NCBI GenBank assembly: GCA_021154325.1
Contig: JAJKIR010000023.1
Location: forward strand, 1-34,229
From: Gemmatimonas sp.
Lineage (GTDB): Bacteria; Gemmatimonadota; Gemmatimonadetes; Gemmatimonadales; Gemmatimonadaceae
Reading direction: 5' to 3'
DNA length: 34,229 nucleotides
The translations under genes were made by a program, and so were the position numbers. How positions within the stretch are numbered: the stretch's first letter is position 1; each line of letters starts with the position of its first letter. Under the pieces are notes generated by a model. The model was not told where the DNA came from, made no database searches, and saw nothing but the letters and a program-made list of their open reading frames with translations. Positions 25,501 to 31,940 of the stretch are shown here, piece after piece.

Positions 25501-25613
25501 TGTGCGCCGGCGCGCGGCAGCGCGGCTAGTGAGAGCACGCTCGCTGCCATTACCGCGCCGCGTCGTGCGAGGTTCAATCTTACAAACTTGCTAAATAAGG
25601 CGAACTTCGTCAT
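22581..25613 (-). CDS. TonB-dependent outer-membrane receptor with N-terminal carboxypeptidase-regulatory-like domain (Oar-like)
   Basis: The product of 1010 residues is an outer-membrane transporter powered by TonB. After a signal sequence ending near PRAGAQ (about residue 38) comes a CarboxypepD_reg-like beta domain (GYLRGEGGAPVANGQVTARN, TANAEGFYSLAGLRPGAYTL). A plug domain follows (ATNVTQAQIQDLPSSSRNIL, QINVFIDGASYKNDI, NAVQEFRVSTSNFKAEY), then a large barrel with repeated aromatic strands. The arrangement is that of Oar-like receptors. The ATG at 25613 has AGGAG ten bases upstream. The GH144 gene after it suggests a glycan ligand, but the sequence does not show which. The upstream region holds a LacI-like scrap. 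Confidence 0.92.
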   Translation of the reverse strand: MTKFALFSKFVRLNLARRGAVMAASVLSLAALPRAGAQTTTGNVRGYLRGEGGAPVANGQVTARNAEMGITRAATANAEGFYSLAGLRPGAYTLEARRIGFQPQTRSITVQIGQTLDANFDLTAAAAQLTSVQVVATAPFETKTSEVATNVTQAQIQDLPSSSRNILDLAQLAPGVRVTPDRIDGSSKSFASGAQPPEQINVFIDGASYKNDIITGGVSGQDASRGNPFPRNAVQEFRVSTSNFKAEYQKASSAIITAVTQSGTNDWRGSAFAEYQNESLVALDSFQIPTKNVCLAKSTPPSANGTPCFQRANYNRTLAGVSAGGPIVRDKLFIFGSYEGNLQNRQGVTRLFGAPAIWPAAIAPVNGATADAPFRSHLIFGKLSYNQSDKSLLELSGDARLENEKRGFGNQFTGADVGPSAGETFKSNVVTGRLKHSYYGSFGTNEALLSYQWYNWTTDPFDFNTPRQVYNGIGTIGGQAAAQDLKQKRFSIRDDYTLNTRHASGSHVPKLGFNVDFDNYNLNKQLNENPIFTFDPSNNFSTPISARIGIGNPTVASNNTQVGLYMQDDWSPTERLTLNLGVRWDYESNMYNRDYVTPPALRDSISAFVNSGQSFVPIDPNRYFTNGSQRKPFYGAFQPRVGFSYAIDQNAMTSVFGGWGIYYDRLPFNYTIDEQYRRQHPDYVFNFGTGAGQIPWNASYFSRQGLLNVINNGTAPAQEVFLIPNDLKPPHSNQWSFGVRHDFGTFNASATYQNIRSFNGFSFEWADVTYVPGQNANCCLEHRVGGNANRTYANVLVGNNDVRTWYSGVALTLDRPYRRSMRNIGWGAGVTWNIAKAEQEGNDLFSFPQVRLNGRHPIADDQRHRVVANFITDIPHFWGIQFSGLATLSSGAPFNKNFGTPQGFVVNFNQGRQPGQTFIIPNAFAYRNLDLRLRKDFVDVGGNHLGVTADLFNVYNFRNLGCFNDFAGSFDAAGQFTPSTGYGLANCTVSDPRRLQIGVAYDFGPRLGGR

Positions 25614-25782
25614 GTCGAGTCTCCTGATCTCCATGGACGCGGAACGGCGACGGCTTCGGCGCGCAGGTGAGGAGCGCCACCGGCATATGATAACCGTTGC
25701 GCTGCGCCGCGACATCGATCCGCCGAATCATCTCAGGGTAGAACTCCCCGGAACCGTCGGGAAGTAACACCCCGAGGTCAAT
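25591..25782 (-). pseudogene. Fragment of a LacI-type sugar-binding regulator
   Basis: Between ispE and the receptor gene, an open frame from about 25782 reads IDLGVLLPDGSGEFYPEMIR and then RIDVAAQRNGYHMPVALL. This matches the first strand and helix of the LacI/PBP1-type effector domain (GVxxPDxSNPFxxExxxGIExAAxxxGY). The DNA-binding domain that should precede it is absent, because the ispE stop lies directly upstream, and the rest of the effector domain is absent downstream. The frame ends at TAG 25591-25593, inside the receptor gene start. It could be expressed as a 59-residue peptide from GTG 25770, but I read it as a deletion scar. Confidence 0.5.
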
Positions 25783-25791
25783 GCGCCGCCG

Positions 25792-26706
25792 TCACTCCTT
25801 GGTCTCCACGCGATCCACCCGCTGCGCCGTCCACACCACGACACCGCGTGCGTGCTCCGCCGGGCGCGCCTCCGTCGCCTTCATGATTCCCGACAGCGCC
25901 GACTGCGGATCCGCGAATACCCCGAACACCGCCGATCCCGACCCGCTCATCATCGCCAGCAGCGCGCCCGCGTCGCGGAGCGCGTCCACGTACGCCGGGA
26001 TCGACGGGTGCCTGCGGCCGACGACCGGTTCGAATTCATTGACGGCGACGGCGGCAATTCCCTCCCACGTGTCCAGCTCGCTCGGCTGAAGCAGGCCACC
26101 GCGCGCCTCATACGTGCCACGATCGTGGGCGAGCCATTCGTATGCGTCCTTCGTCGACACCGCGAACGACGGCACGAGCACCACCACTGGCCGCGGCGCG
26201 AGCGCGGGCAGCGGCAGCAGTCGCTCGCCCCGGCCCCAGGCGAGTGCCATCGGGCTGTCGATTGTCATGAACGCCACGTCCGACCCCAACGCCGGCGCGA
26301 GCTCCGGCAGCTGGCGGCCGAGCGGCGATGGCGACAACGCGTCGAGCGCGCGGAGCACTGCGCCAGCATCGGCGCTGCCACCGCCGAGCCCCGCGCCGGC
26401 CGGGATGTGTTTCGTGAGCTCGATCGCGAATGCACTAGGCCAGCCGGTCGCGTCGGCGTACGCGCACGCGGCCCGATACGCGAGGTTCGCTGTGGTCTCG
26501 CCGAGTCCTTCCGGCGGGAGCGCGTCGCCGCCGCAGTCGAGCGTCCGTCCACGCACGTCGTCACCAACGCGAACGACGACCTCGTCCGCGAGGCCGAGGC
26601 GGAGAAAGATCGTCTCGATCGCGTGATACCCGGAGGCTTCGCGCGCGAGCACCCGGAGCAGCAGGTTGATCTTTGCCTGCGCCGCGACCCGCGCGCTCCT
26701 GCTCAT
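25792..26706 (-). CDS. ispE: 4-diphosphocytidyl-2-C-methyl-D-erythritol kinase
   Basis: IspE phosphorylates CDP-methylerythritol in the MEP pathway to isoprenoids. The 304-residue product is a GHMP kinase: AQAKINLLLRVLAREASGYH at the N terminus, the ATP loop HIPAGAGLGGGSADAGAVL, and the C-terminal glycine motif AMMSGSGSAVFGVF. The start ATG overlaps the stop of the upstream membrane-protein gene by four bases (ATGA). Confidence 0.96.
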   Translation of the reverse strand: MSRSARVAAQAKINLLLRVLAREASGYHAIETIFLRLGLADEVVVRVGDDVRGRTLDCGGDALPPEGLGETTANLAYRAACAYADATGWPSAFAIELTKHIPAGAGLGGGSADAGAVLRALDALSPSPLGRQLPELAPALGSDVAFMTIDSPMALAWGRGERLLPLPALAPRPVVVLVPSFAVSTKDAYEWLAHDRGTYEARGGLLQPSELDTWEGIAAVAVNEFEPVVGRRHPSIPAYVDALRDAGALLAMMSGSGSAVFGVFADPQSALSGIMKATEARPAEHARGVVVWTAQRVDRVETKE

Positions 26707-27743
26707 ACCGCGGGTGGTGTCGCCGCCGCCCGGTCGTTAGGCGGCGCTGTCGACCCGGCGGAGCTCAGCTCGGCGAAGGTGAGTCCGGCACGTGCGAAGT
26801 ACCAGGCGCCGAGGAGCGTGATCGGGATGAAGGAGAGGAGATGGAAGCCCATCGCCCACGTCAGCGCCGCCGTCTGCGGAATGCCATAGATGCCTAACGC
26901 GAATCTGCCCGCGGTCTCGAAGACGCCAAAGAAACCGGGGCTCGACGGAATCGCCACGCCGATCGCGATGATCCCCTGGGTGAAGAGCGCCGTGCCGAAG
27001 GGCGCGTGGATCCCGACCGCCATGAAGCCGATCCAGAACGCGAGCGCGTTGAGCAGCCAGTGCAGGAGCGCCCACCAGAAGACGGCCAGGAACCGCCTGG
27101 GGCTGCGCAGCACGCTCAATCCATTCGCGAACGAGACGAGAATGGCGCGGCCGCGTTCCTCGAACGCCGGCGCGACGCGACGGGCGAGCAGCTCGAACAG
27201 CGAGATGATCTGCTTCGGGAAGAAAACGATCAGATACAGCACGATGATCACGGCGACGACGAAAACGACGCCGCCAACCGCGTACCGCGCCGCCGAGCTG
27301 GCCGCCCCGGCAGGAAAGCTCGGCAGGAGCATCGCGCCGAACATGAGGAGCAGAATGATCAGCGCATCGAAGACGCGATCGACGGCGAGTGACGCGAACG
27401 CCGTAGAGAACGGCACCCGGGCGACCTCGCGCGAGAGCGCGTAGGCTCGCGCCAGCTCGCCCGCGCGCGCTGGTACGATGTTGCTCACCATCATCCCGAT
27501 CGCGGTCGCGCGCCAGAGCGGCCCGAGGGGAAGATTCGGCTCGACGGGATCGAGGATCGTGCGCCAGCGGCGCGCGCGGAGTGGGAAGATTCCCGTCGCG
27601 GCCATTGCCGAGAGAAGGAGCAGCCAGAGATTGGCGCGACGAATCTCGACGCCGACCTCGGCCCACGCGATGCCGTGAAACGCGTACCAGAGGAGCACGG
27701 CGCTCAGCAGCATTCCGAGCGCGCCGCGCCAGCCGAAGCGCAT
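26703..27743 (-). CDS. YbhN/AglD-type integral membrane protein (lysylphosphatidylglycerol synthase TM-region family)
   Basis: The 346-residue product has about eight hydrophobic helices. The family patterns are ARRWRTILDP after helix 2, NIVPARAGELARAYALSREV, FASLAVDRVFDALIILLL, and GVAIPSSPGFFGVFETAGRF. Members act as lipid or polyprenyl-glycan flippase-like proteins or as the membrane part of MprF; no synthase domain is present here. The ATG at 27743 follows the Hpt-like gene by four bases, and the stop overlaps the ispE start. The specific substrate is unknown. Confidence 0.85.
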   Translation of the reverse strand: MRFGWRGALGMLLSAVLLWYAFHGIAWAEVGVEIRRANLWLLLLSAMAATGIFPLRARRWRTILDPVEPNLPLGPLWRATAIGMMVSNIVPARAGELARAYALSREVARVPFSTAFASLAVDRVFDALIILLLMFGAMLLPSFPAGAASSAARYAVGGVVFVVAVIIVLYLIVFFPKQIISLFELLARRVAPAFEERGRAILVSFANGLSVLRSPRRFLAVFWWALLHWLLNALAFWIGFMAVGIHAPFGTALFTQGIIAIGVAIPSSPGFFGVFETAGRFALGIYGIPQTAALTWAMGFHLLSFIPITLLGAWYFARAGLTFAELSSAGSTAPPNDRAAATPPAV

Positions 27744-27747
27744 CGCG

Positions 27748-29436
27748 CTACTCCGCGAGCGCGAGATCGAGAAGGTCGAAGAGCTCCGCCATGGTGTCGT
27801 CGCTCGCCTTGCCGCCGTGCTGTCGAATCTCCTCGCGCAGCTCGATGGCGCGCTCGATCGCGGCGCGACCGCGGTAGAGAAGAGCATCGATCGGCACGAG
27901 CGGCTGCTCCGGCAGATCGACGGGCTCGCTCATCGGCTGTGCGGCGAGCGAGCTGAGACTGTCGATCCCCTGATCGAGCACGGCCATCGTGTCACGGGGC
28001 GTCGAGACGCGATGCGAGCCGATCGGCGTCTGGCTGCGTGGTCCACTCGCGCGTGGTATCACAGGCGGCTTGGGACTGGGTACGGGAGCGGCGTTAGGCG
28101 CCGGAGCACTGGCGGAAGGCACCATCGGCGACACCTTGCCGGCGTCGGCGCGAATCCGTGGCGTGATCACCGGCGTCGGTGCGGTCGAGAAGGACGGGGC
28201 TGGCGCGAACGCTTCTCCGATTCCGGCATCCACGCTCCGGCTCTTCTTGAGATCCGTAAGCCGCGACGCCAAACGCTCGCCCTGAGCACCGGGGCTCGCC
28301 AACGCCTGTGCCAGCGCGTCGAGCGAGTTGAGCGAGAGATAATCGAGGGACTTCACCGCGTCGAAGTGCGCGCCGATGAGCTCCGCGACTTCGCCTTCCC
28401 CGAAGCTCTCCGCGTCTGCCTTGAGCGCGGCGAGCGCGTGCCGCAGGTCGCGCCGCGCGCGGTCGACGGCCGGACCGTTGGCGCGGCGCGCCTCGGCGAC
28501 AAGCCCTCGCAGATGCTCACCCTGGCTCACGACTTCGAGCCGAAATCGTTCCGAAGGAGTCGTCGGCGGATGCGGGGACGCACTGACGACGTGCGGTCCG
28601 CCATCGGCGTAGAAAAGTTGAGTGATCGGAACGATTCGCGATCCCTCCTGTTCTCGCGCCTCGAAGCGGCCGAGGGCGTCGACGAAGGCGTCGCGCTCGG
28701 CCGACGGCGCGTCGGGAGGCGTTCCTTCCCGAAGAGCTGTCGCTGCTCGTCTCAGCAAAGCCGCGGCAGCTCGTAGAAAGGTGATGCGATCCGCGTCGAG
28801 CGGCCCCTCGCCGAGCTCGAGCGGCCTCACTACCAGCTCCGCTCCCGACATGACGTCGGAGAGTGGCGTCACGTCCTTGATCCCGGCGACGCCGCGCAGC
28901 GCGCGCACCCGGCGGAGCACGTTCACCGCAGCGTCCCGATCGCCCGGCCTCGTCGCCAGAAGCTCCAGTCCGGCGGCGATGTTCGACGACTCGGCAGCGA
29001 AGAAGCCGCCGCCGGCAGCGCCGGTCGTGGGGGTAGGCGCCGAGGGCGTGAGCGGCGGGGCGATGCGCGCCAGCTCGGCGGCGCGCGTAGACGAGCGCTG
29101 GTCGTCCGCTGGAGACCAGGTGCGCACCGACCGGATGAGGATCTTCAAATCGTCGATCGCTGCGACGAGCGCGCCCGATAGCGCCGGCGACCAGGCGACC
29201 GCGCCTTCACGCAGTCCCCGACCAATACGCTCGAGTGACAGCGCAAGCTCCGCGAATGGTGTGAGCTTCGCCATCGTCGCGCTTCCGCGCAGCGCGCGCG
29301 CGTTCCGGCCGAGTGCCTCGGCGTCCACCGGCGCGCTGGTCGCGCTCGCCCGCGCGAGCAGCCCATCGAGCTGCTCGACGTACTCACTCGCTTCGAGAAT
29401 GAAGAAGTCGAGGAAGCCGGAGGCCGGGGAGGTCAC
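27748..29436 (-). CDS. Multi-domain Hpt-like protein lacking the phospho-acceptor histidines
   Basis: The product has at least two, probably three, helical Hpt-like modules as in CheA/ChpA. Module 1 begins FLDFFILEASEYVEQLDGLL and continues GRNARALRGSATMAKL. The CheA pattern is RAAHTLKGSAG, so the histidine is arginine here. Module 2 (LRRVRALRGVAGIKDV) again has arginine, and module 3 (RHALAALKADAESFG) has alanine at that site. A long proline/alanine-rich linker leads to a C-terminal helical segment. It resembles in concept FimL of Pseudomonas, a ChpA-like protein without phospho sites. The start is uncertain because heptamer repeats abut it: GTG at 29436 is used here, and a GTG at 29496 lies inside the repeats. 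pdxJ is upstream. Confidence 0.75.
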   Translation of the reverse strand: MTSPASGFLDFFILEASEYVEQLDGLLARASATSAPVDAEALGRNARALRGSATMAKLTPFAELALSLERIGRGLREGAVAWSPALSGALVAAIDDLKILIRSVRTWSPADDQRSSTRAAELARIAPPLTPSAPTPTTGAAGGGFFAAESSNIAAGLELLATRPGDRDAAVNVLRRVRALRGVAGIKDVTPLSDVMSGAELVVRPLELGEGPLDADRITFLRAAAALLRRAATALREGTPPDAPSAERDAFVDALGRFEAREQEGSRIVPITQLFYADGGPHVVSASPHPPTTPSERFRLEVVSQGEHLRGLVAEARRANGPAVDRARRDLRHALAALKADAESFGEGEVAELIGAHFDAVKSLDYLSLNSLDALAQALASPGAQGERLASRLTDLKKSRSVDAGIGEAFAPAPSFSTAPTPVITPRIRADAGKVSPMVPSASAPAPNAAPVPSPKPPVIPRASGPRSQTPIGSHRVSTPRDTMAVLDQGIDSLSSLAAQPMSEPVDLPEQPLVPIDALLYRGRAAIERAIELREEIRQHGGKASDDTMAELFDLLDLALAE

Positions 29437-29450
29437 GCTATCGGGGCGGA

Positions 29451-29527
29451 GGTCGGTGGTCGGTGAACCGTGGTCGGTTATCCATGGTCGGTTCACCGTC
29501 TACGGTCCACGGTTCACCGACCACGGT
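29451..29527. repeat. Eleven heptamers (GGTCGGT / CCACGGT family), palindromic
   Basis: The units are GGTCGGT, GGTCGGT, GAACCGT, GGTCGGT, TATCCAT, GGTCGGT, TCACCGT, CTACGGT, CCACGGT, TCACCGA, CCACGGT. The left half is close to the reverse complement of the right half (GGTGAACCGTGG against CCACGGTTCACC). It begins 5 bases after the pdxJ stop and reaches the start region of the Hpt-like gene. Confidence 0.85.
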
Positions 29528-29532
29528 CAAAG

Positions 29533-30261
29533 CTAGGACGACGCGCGGGCCTCGTCCATAACGCGACGAAGTTCGCGAACCGCCTCCACCAGCCCGACGA
29601 AGATGGCTCGGCTCACAACGGAGTGCCCGATGTTGAGCTCCTCGATCTCCGGAATCGCCGCCACCGGAGCCACATTGGCCACGGTGAGCCCGTGCCCCGC
29701 GTGGACGCTGAGCTCGAGGCTGGCGCCCCGCCGGGAGGCGTCCTGAAGCGCGTTGAGTGTTTCCGAATCCCCAGCACAGTGGGCGTATTGCCCCGTGTGA
29801 AGCTCGACGGCGGCGGCACCGAGCTCCCGCGACCGCTCGATGGCATCGCGATGTGGGGCGATGAAGAGGCTCGTCCGAATGCCGGCGTCGTTGAGGCGGG
29901 CAAGACCGTCGCGAAGGCGCTTGACGTCATGCGAGACGTCGAGGCCGCCCTCGGTGGTGATCTCTTCGCGCCGCTCCGGCACGAGCGTCACCTGATGCGG
30001 GCGAAGGCGCATCGCGATTGCCAGCATCTCATCGGTGCACGCCATCTCGACGTTGAGGACCGTCGTGACCTCGGTTGCGAGTCGCTCGATGTCGACGTCC
30101 TGAATGTGCCGCCGGTCTTCGCGGAGATGGGCCGTGATACCGTCGGCGCCCGCTTCCTCGCAGAGAAGCGCTGCCGCGACGGGGTCGGGCTCGTCGCCGC
30201 GTCGCGCTTGGCGCACGGTGGCGACGTGGTCGATGTTGATGTACAAGCGCTGTCGCTTCAC
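29533..30261 (-). CDS. pdxJ: Pyridoxine 5'-phosphate synthase
   Basis: PdxJ closes the pyridoxine ring from deoxyxylulose phosphate and 3-amino-2-oxopropyl phosphate. The 242-residue product shows the family motifs LYINIDHVATVRQARRGDEP, ITAHLREDRRHIQDVD, VTLVPERREEITTEGGLDV, AVELHTGQYAH, VHAGHGLTVANV and ELNIGHSVVSRAIFVGL. The start is GTG with AGGAG eight bases upstream. It is divergent from the small lipoprotein gene, with 90 bases between them. The DXP-dependent route fits the DXP-dependent ispE nearby. Confidence 0.97.
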   Translation of the reverse strand: MKRQRLYINIDHVATVRQARRGDEPDPVAAALLCEEAGADGITAHLREDRRHIQDVDIERLATEVTTVLNVEMACTDEMLAIAMRLRPHQVTLVPERREEITTEGGLDVSHDVKRLRDGLARLNDAGIRTSLFIAPHRDAIERSRELGAAAVELHTGQYAHCAGDSETLNALQDASRRGASLELSVHAGHGLTVANVAPVAAIPEIEELNIGHSVVSRAIFVGLVEAVRELRRVMDEARASS

Positions 30262-30351
30262 GATGGCGCTCCTGCCGGACTCGAGGTCGGCTCGCTTTAT
30301 TTCCCGAGGGTCCCGCCCACCGCTGTCGCACTCAGAGGGAGAACCGCAGTC

Positions 30352-30837
30352 ATGAAGTTAACCGCTGCCACTTTCGCTTCGCTGATCGTACTCGCCGCAT
30401 GCGCGAGCTCACCCGCGCGCACCACGTCGCCCGCGCCGCAGCCGGCCGTGGCAGCGACTGGAAGCGCGACCGGCGCCGCCGACCCTCGCGGGGCCGTGCT
30501 CGCTTTCCTCGACGCCGCGAAGAACGGCGATTTACAGGCGCTCGGCGCGGTATGGGGCTCCGCGGCGGGATCCGTCCGCGATGCCGGCACCATTCCGCGC
30601 GAGGAGATGGAGAAGCGTGAGCTGGTCATGCTCTGCTACCTGGCCCACGATACGCACCAGATCGTGAGCGACGCTCCAGCGGCGAATAACGAGCGTGTCG
30701 TGGCAGCGACGCTAAAGCGCGGGACCTTGACGCGGACCGCTAACTTCTATGCGGTCGCCGGTCCAGGCGGGCGATGGTATGTTCGGCAGTTCGACATGGA
30801 AGCATTGACGGACCTCTGCAAGTCGAAGAGCCGCTGA
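30352..30837 (+). CDS. Small lipoprotein of unknown function
   Basis: The 161-residue product has a clear lipoprotein signal, MKLTAATFASLIVLAAC, with the lipobox cysteine at residue 17, then a serine/proline/alanine linker. The soluble part (about 45-161: GAVLAFLDAAKNGDLQALGA, REEMEKRELVMLCYLA, NFYAVAGPGGRWYVRQFDME) has the helix/strand plan of an NTF2-like or DUF4878-like fold, but this is only a guess. The ATG has GAGGGAG upstream. It converges on mce. Confidence 0.75.
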   Translation: MKLTAATFASLIVLAACASSPARTTSPAPQPAVAATGSATGAADPRGAVLAFLDAAKNGDLQALGAVWGSAAGSVRDAGTIPREEMEKRELVMLCYLAHDTHQIVSDAPAANNERVVAATLKRGTLTRTANFYAVAGPGGRWYVRQFDMEALTDLCKSKSR

Positions 30838-30851
30838 CCGAGCGCCACAGT

Positions 30852-31262
30852 TCACGGTTCCGTCAGCTCGATGAGCACGCCGCCCGTGGAGGATGGATGG
30901 AGGAACGCGATCTGCTTGCCCTCGGCGCCGAGTCTGGGCTTCTCATCGATGAGACGGATGCCGGCCGAGCGGCAGCGGTCGAGCGCGGCATCGAGATCAT
31001 CCACGACGAAGCACACGTGGTGAATGCCGGGGCCTCTTTTGGCGATGAACTTGCCGATGGGTGAATCGGCCCGCTTGGCCTCGAGGAGCTCGACCAGCGC
31101 ATCGCCGGCGGCCAGACCCGCAATGCGGGCGCCATCGGCATCATCCAGGGGAACGACATCCATTCCCAGCACATCGCGATAGAATGGGAGGAGCGCGTCG
31201 ACGCTCTGCACGGCGATGCCGATGTGAGCGACGCGTGCTCCAGATCGAGTGGGGTTGGGCAC
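30852..31262 (-). CDS. mce: Methylmalonyl-CoA epimerase
   Basis: The enzyme interconverts the two epimers of methylmalonyl-CoA in propionate breakdown, feeding the B12-dependent mutase. The 136-residue product is a vicinal-oxygen-chelate protein with two beta-alpha-beta3 units: VAHIGIAVQSVDALLPFYRD, MDVVPLDD, RGPGIHHVCFVVDDLDAALD, and FLHPSSTGGVLIELTEP with a terminal glutamate ligand. The start is GTG. It is divergent from trxA. The mutase is not in the window. Confidence 0.93.
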   Translation of the reverse strand: MPNPTRSGARVAHIGIAVQSVDALLPFYRDVLGMDVVPLDDADGARIAGLAAGDALVELLEAKRADSPIGKFIAKRGPGIHHVCFVVDDLDAALDRCRSAGIRLIDEKPRLGAEGKQIAFLHPSSTGGVLIELTEP

Positions 31263-31363
31263 GAGTTCGTTGTGGAAGCCGGTTCGAGGAGTGACGACAA
31301 GCTAACTGCGACGCGCCGACGCTGAGCGCGGGTCGCACACCAGATGGGGGAGGGGAGACGAGC

Positions 31364-31717
31364 ATGTCAAACGCTGTGGCGGTCACCGACGCGACGTTCG
31401 AGCAAGAGATCGAGAAGCATGACGGCCTTGCCGTCGTCGACTTCTGGGCGACCTGGTGTGGCCCCTGCCGCATCATCGCTCCGATCCTCGACCAGCTTTC
31501 GGTCGAGTACGAGGGGCGAGTGAAGGTCTCCAAGATGGATGTCGACGCCAACATCAAGACGGCGTCCCGCTTCAACGTCCGTTCGATCCCGATGTTGCTC
31601 TTCTTCAAGGGTGGCAAGGTCGTCGATCAGATCATCGGGGCCGTCCCGAAGCAGATGATCCAGTCCAAGTTCGAGCAGCACGCCACGGCGCCCCAGGGGG
31701 TCCAGCGCGCCGTCTAA
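31364..31717 (+). CDS. trxA: Thioredoxin
   Basis: This is a small cytoplasmic disulfide reductase of 117 residues. The active site is WATWCGPCRIIAP with both cysteines, preceded by AVVDFW; later come VSKMDVDANIKTASRFNVRS and the cis-proline SIPMLLFFKGGK. The ribosome site GGGGAGGGGAG lies upstream of ATG 31364. A large inverted repeat begins right after the stop. Confidence 0.96.
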   Translation: MSNAVAVTDATFEQEIEKHDGLAVVDFWATWCGPCRIIAPILDQLSVEYEGRVKVSKMDVDANIKTASRFNVRSIPMLLFFKGGKVVDQIIGAVPKQMIQSKFEQHATAPQGVQRAV

Positions 31718-31719
31718 CA

Positions 31720-31818
31720 CTGTCATCCTGAGGAGCAAGGCGACGAAGGATCTACTCTCCCGATTGAAGCAGTCCTGACCACGGGAGAGCGGATCCTTCG
31801 CTTCGCTCAGGATGACAG
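31720..31818. repeat. 99-bp inverted repeat with CTGTCATCCTGAG ends
   Basis: The ends CTGTCATCCTGAG (31720-31732) and CTCAGGATGACAG (31806-31818) are perfect reverse complements. Inner pairs GAAGGATC/GGATCCTTC and CTCTCCCG/CGGGAGAG extend the hairpin almost to the centre. I recall this word set (TCATCCTGAG, GCGAAGGATC) as common between genes in several phyla, but that is memory, not a search. It starts within 10 bases after the trxA stop. Confidence 0.85.
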
Positions 31819-31866
31819 CATTACCTGCTAGCCAATTCGAGCGTCCTCAGAGTGCCGCGCCGGTGC

Positions 31867-31929
31867 GCGGCCCGGGACGCGTGGAACGCCCGGGCCGCCG
31901 CATCGCGCCGGGCGTTCTCTTTTCTCCCC
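31867..31929 (+). promoter_or_regulatory. Possible attenuator: overlapping antiterminator and terminator hairpins
   Basis: Hairpin 1 pairs GCGGCCCGGG (31867-31876) with CCCGGGCCGC (31889-31898). Hairpin 2 pairs GAACGCCCGG (31884-31893) with CCGGGCGTTC (31908-31917) and is followed by TCTTTTCTCC. Both stems are perfect 10-bp stems and share bases 31889-31893, so only one can form at a time. This is the layout of a transcription attenuator for the next gene. It may instead be a plain terminator of trxA. Confidence 0.5.
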
Positions 31930-31940
31930 GCCGCTTCGCG

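Noticed and set aside
29451..29527. CRISPR-like array
   Set aside because: The units are 7 bp with no spacers and the array is palindromic; no cas genes are present.
29470..30837. Single 455-codon frame spanning the pdxJ region and the small lipoprotein
   Set aside because: The first 294 codons run antisense to pdxJ; the lipoprotein signal at ATG 30352 with its ribosome site marks the real start.
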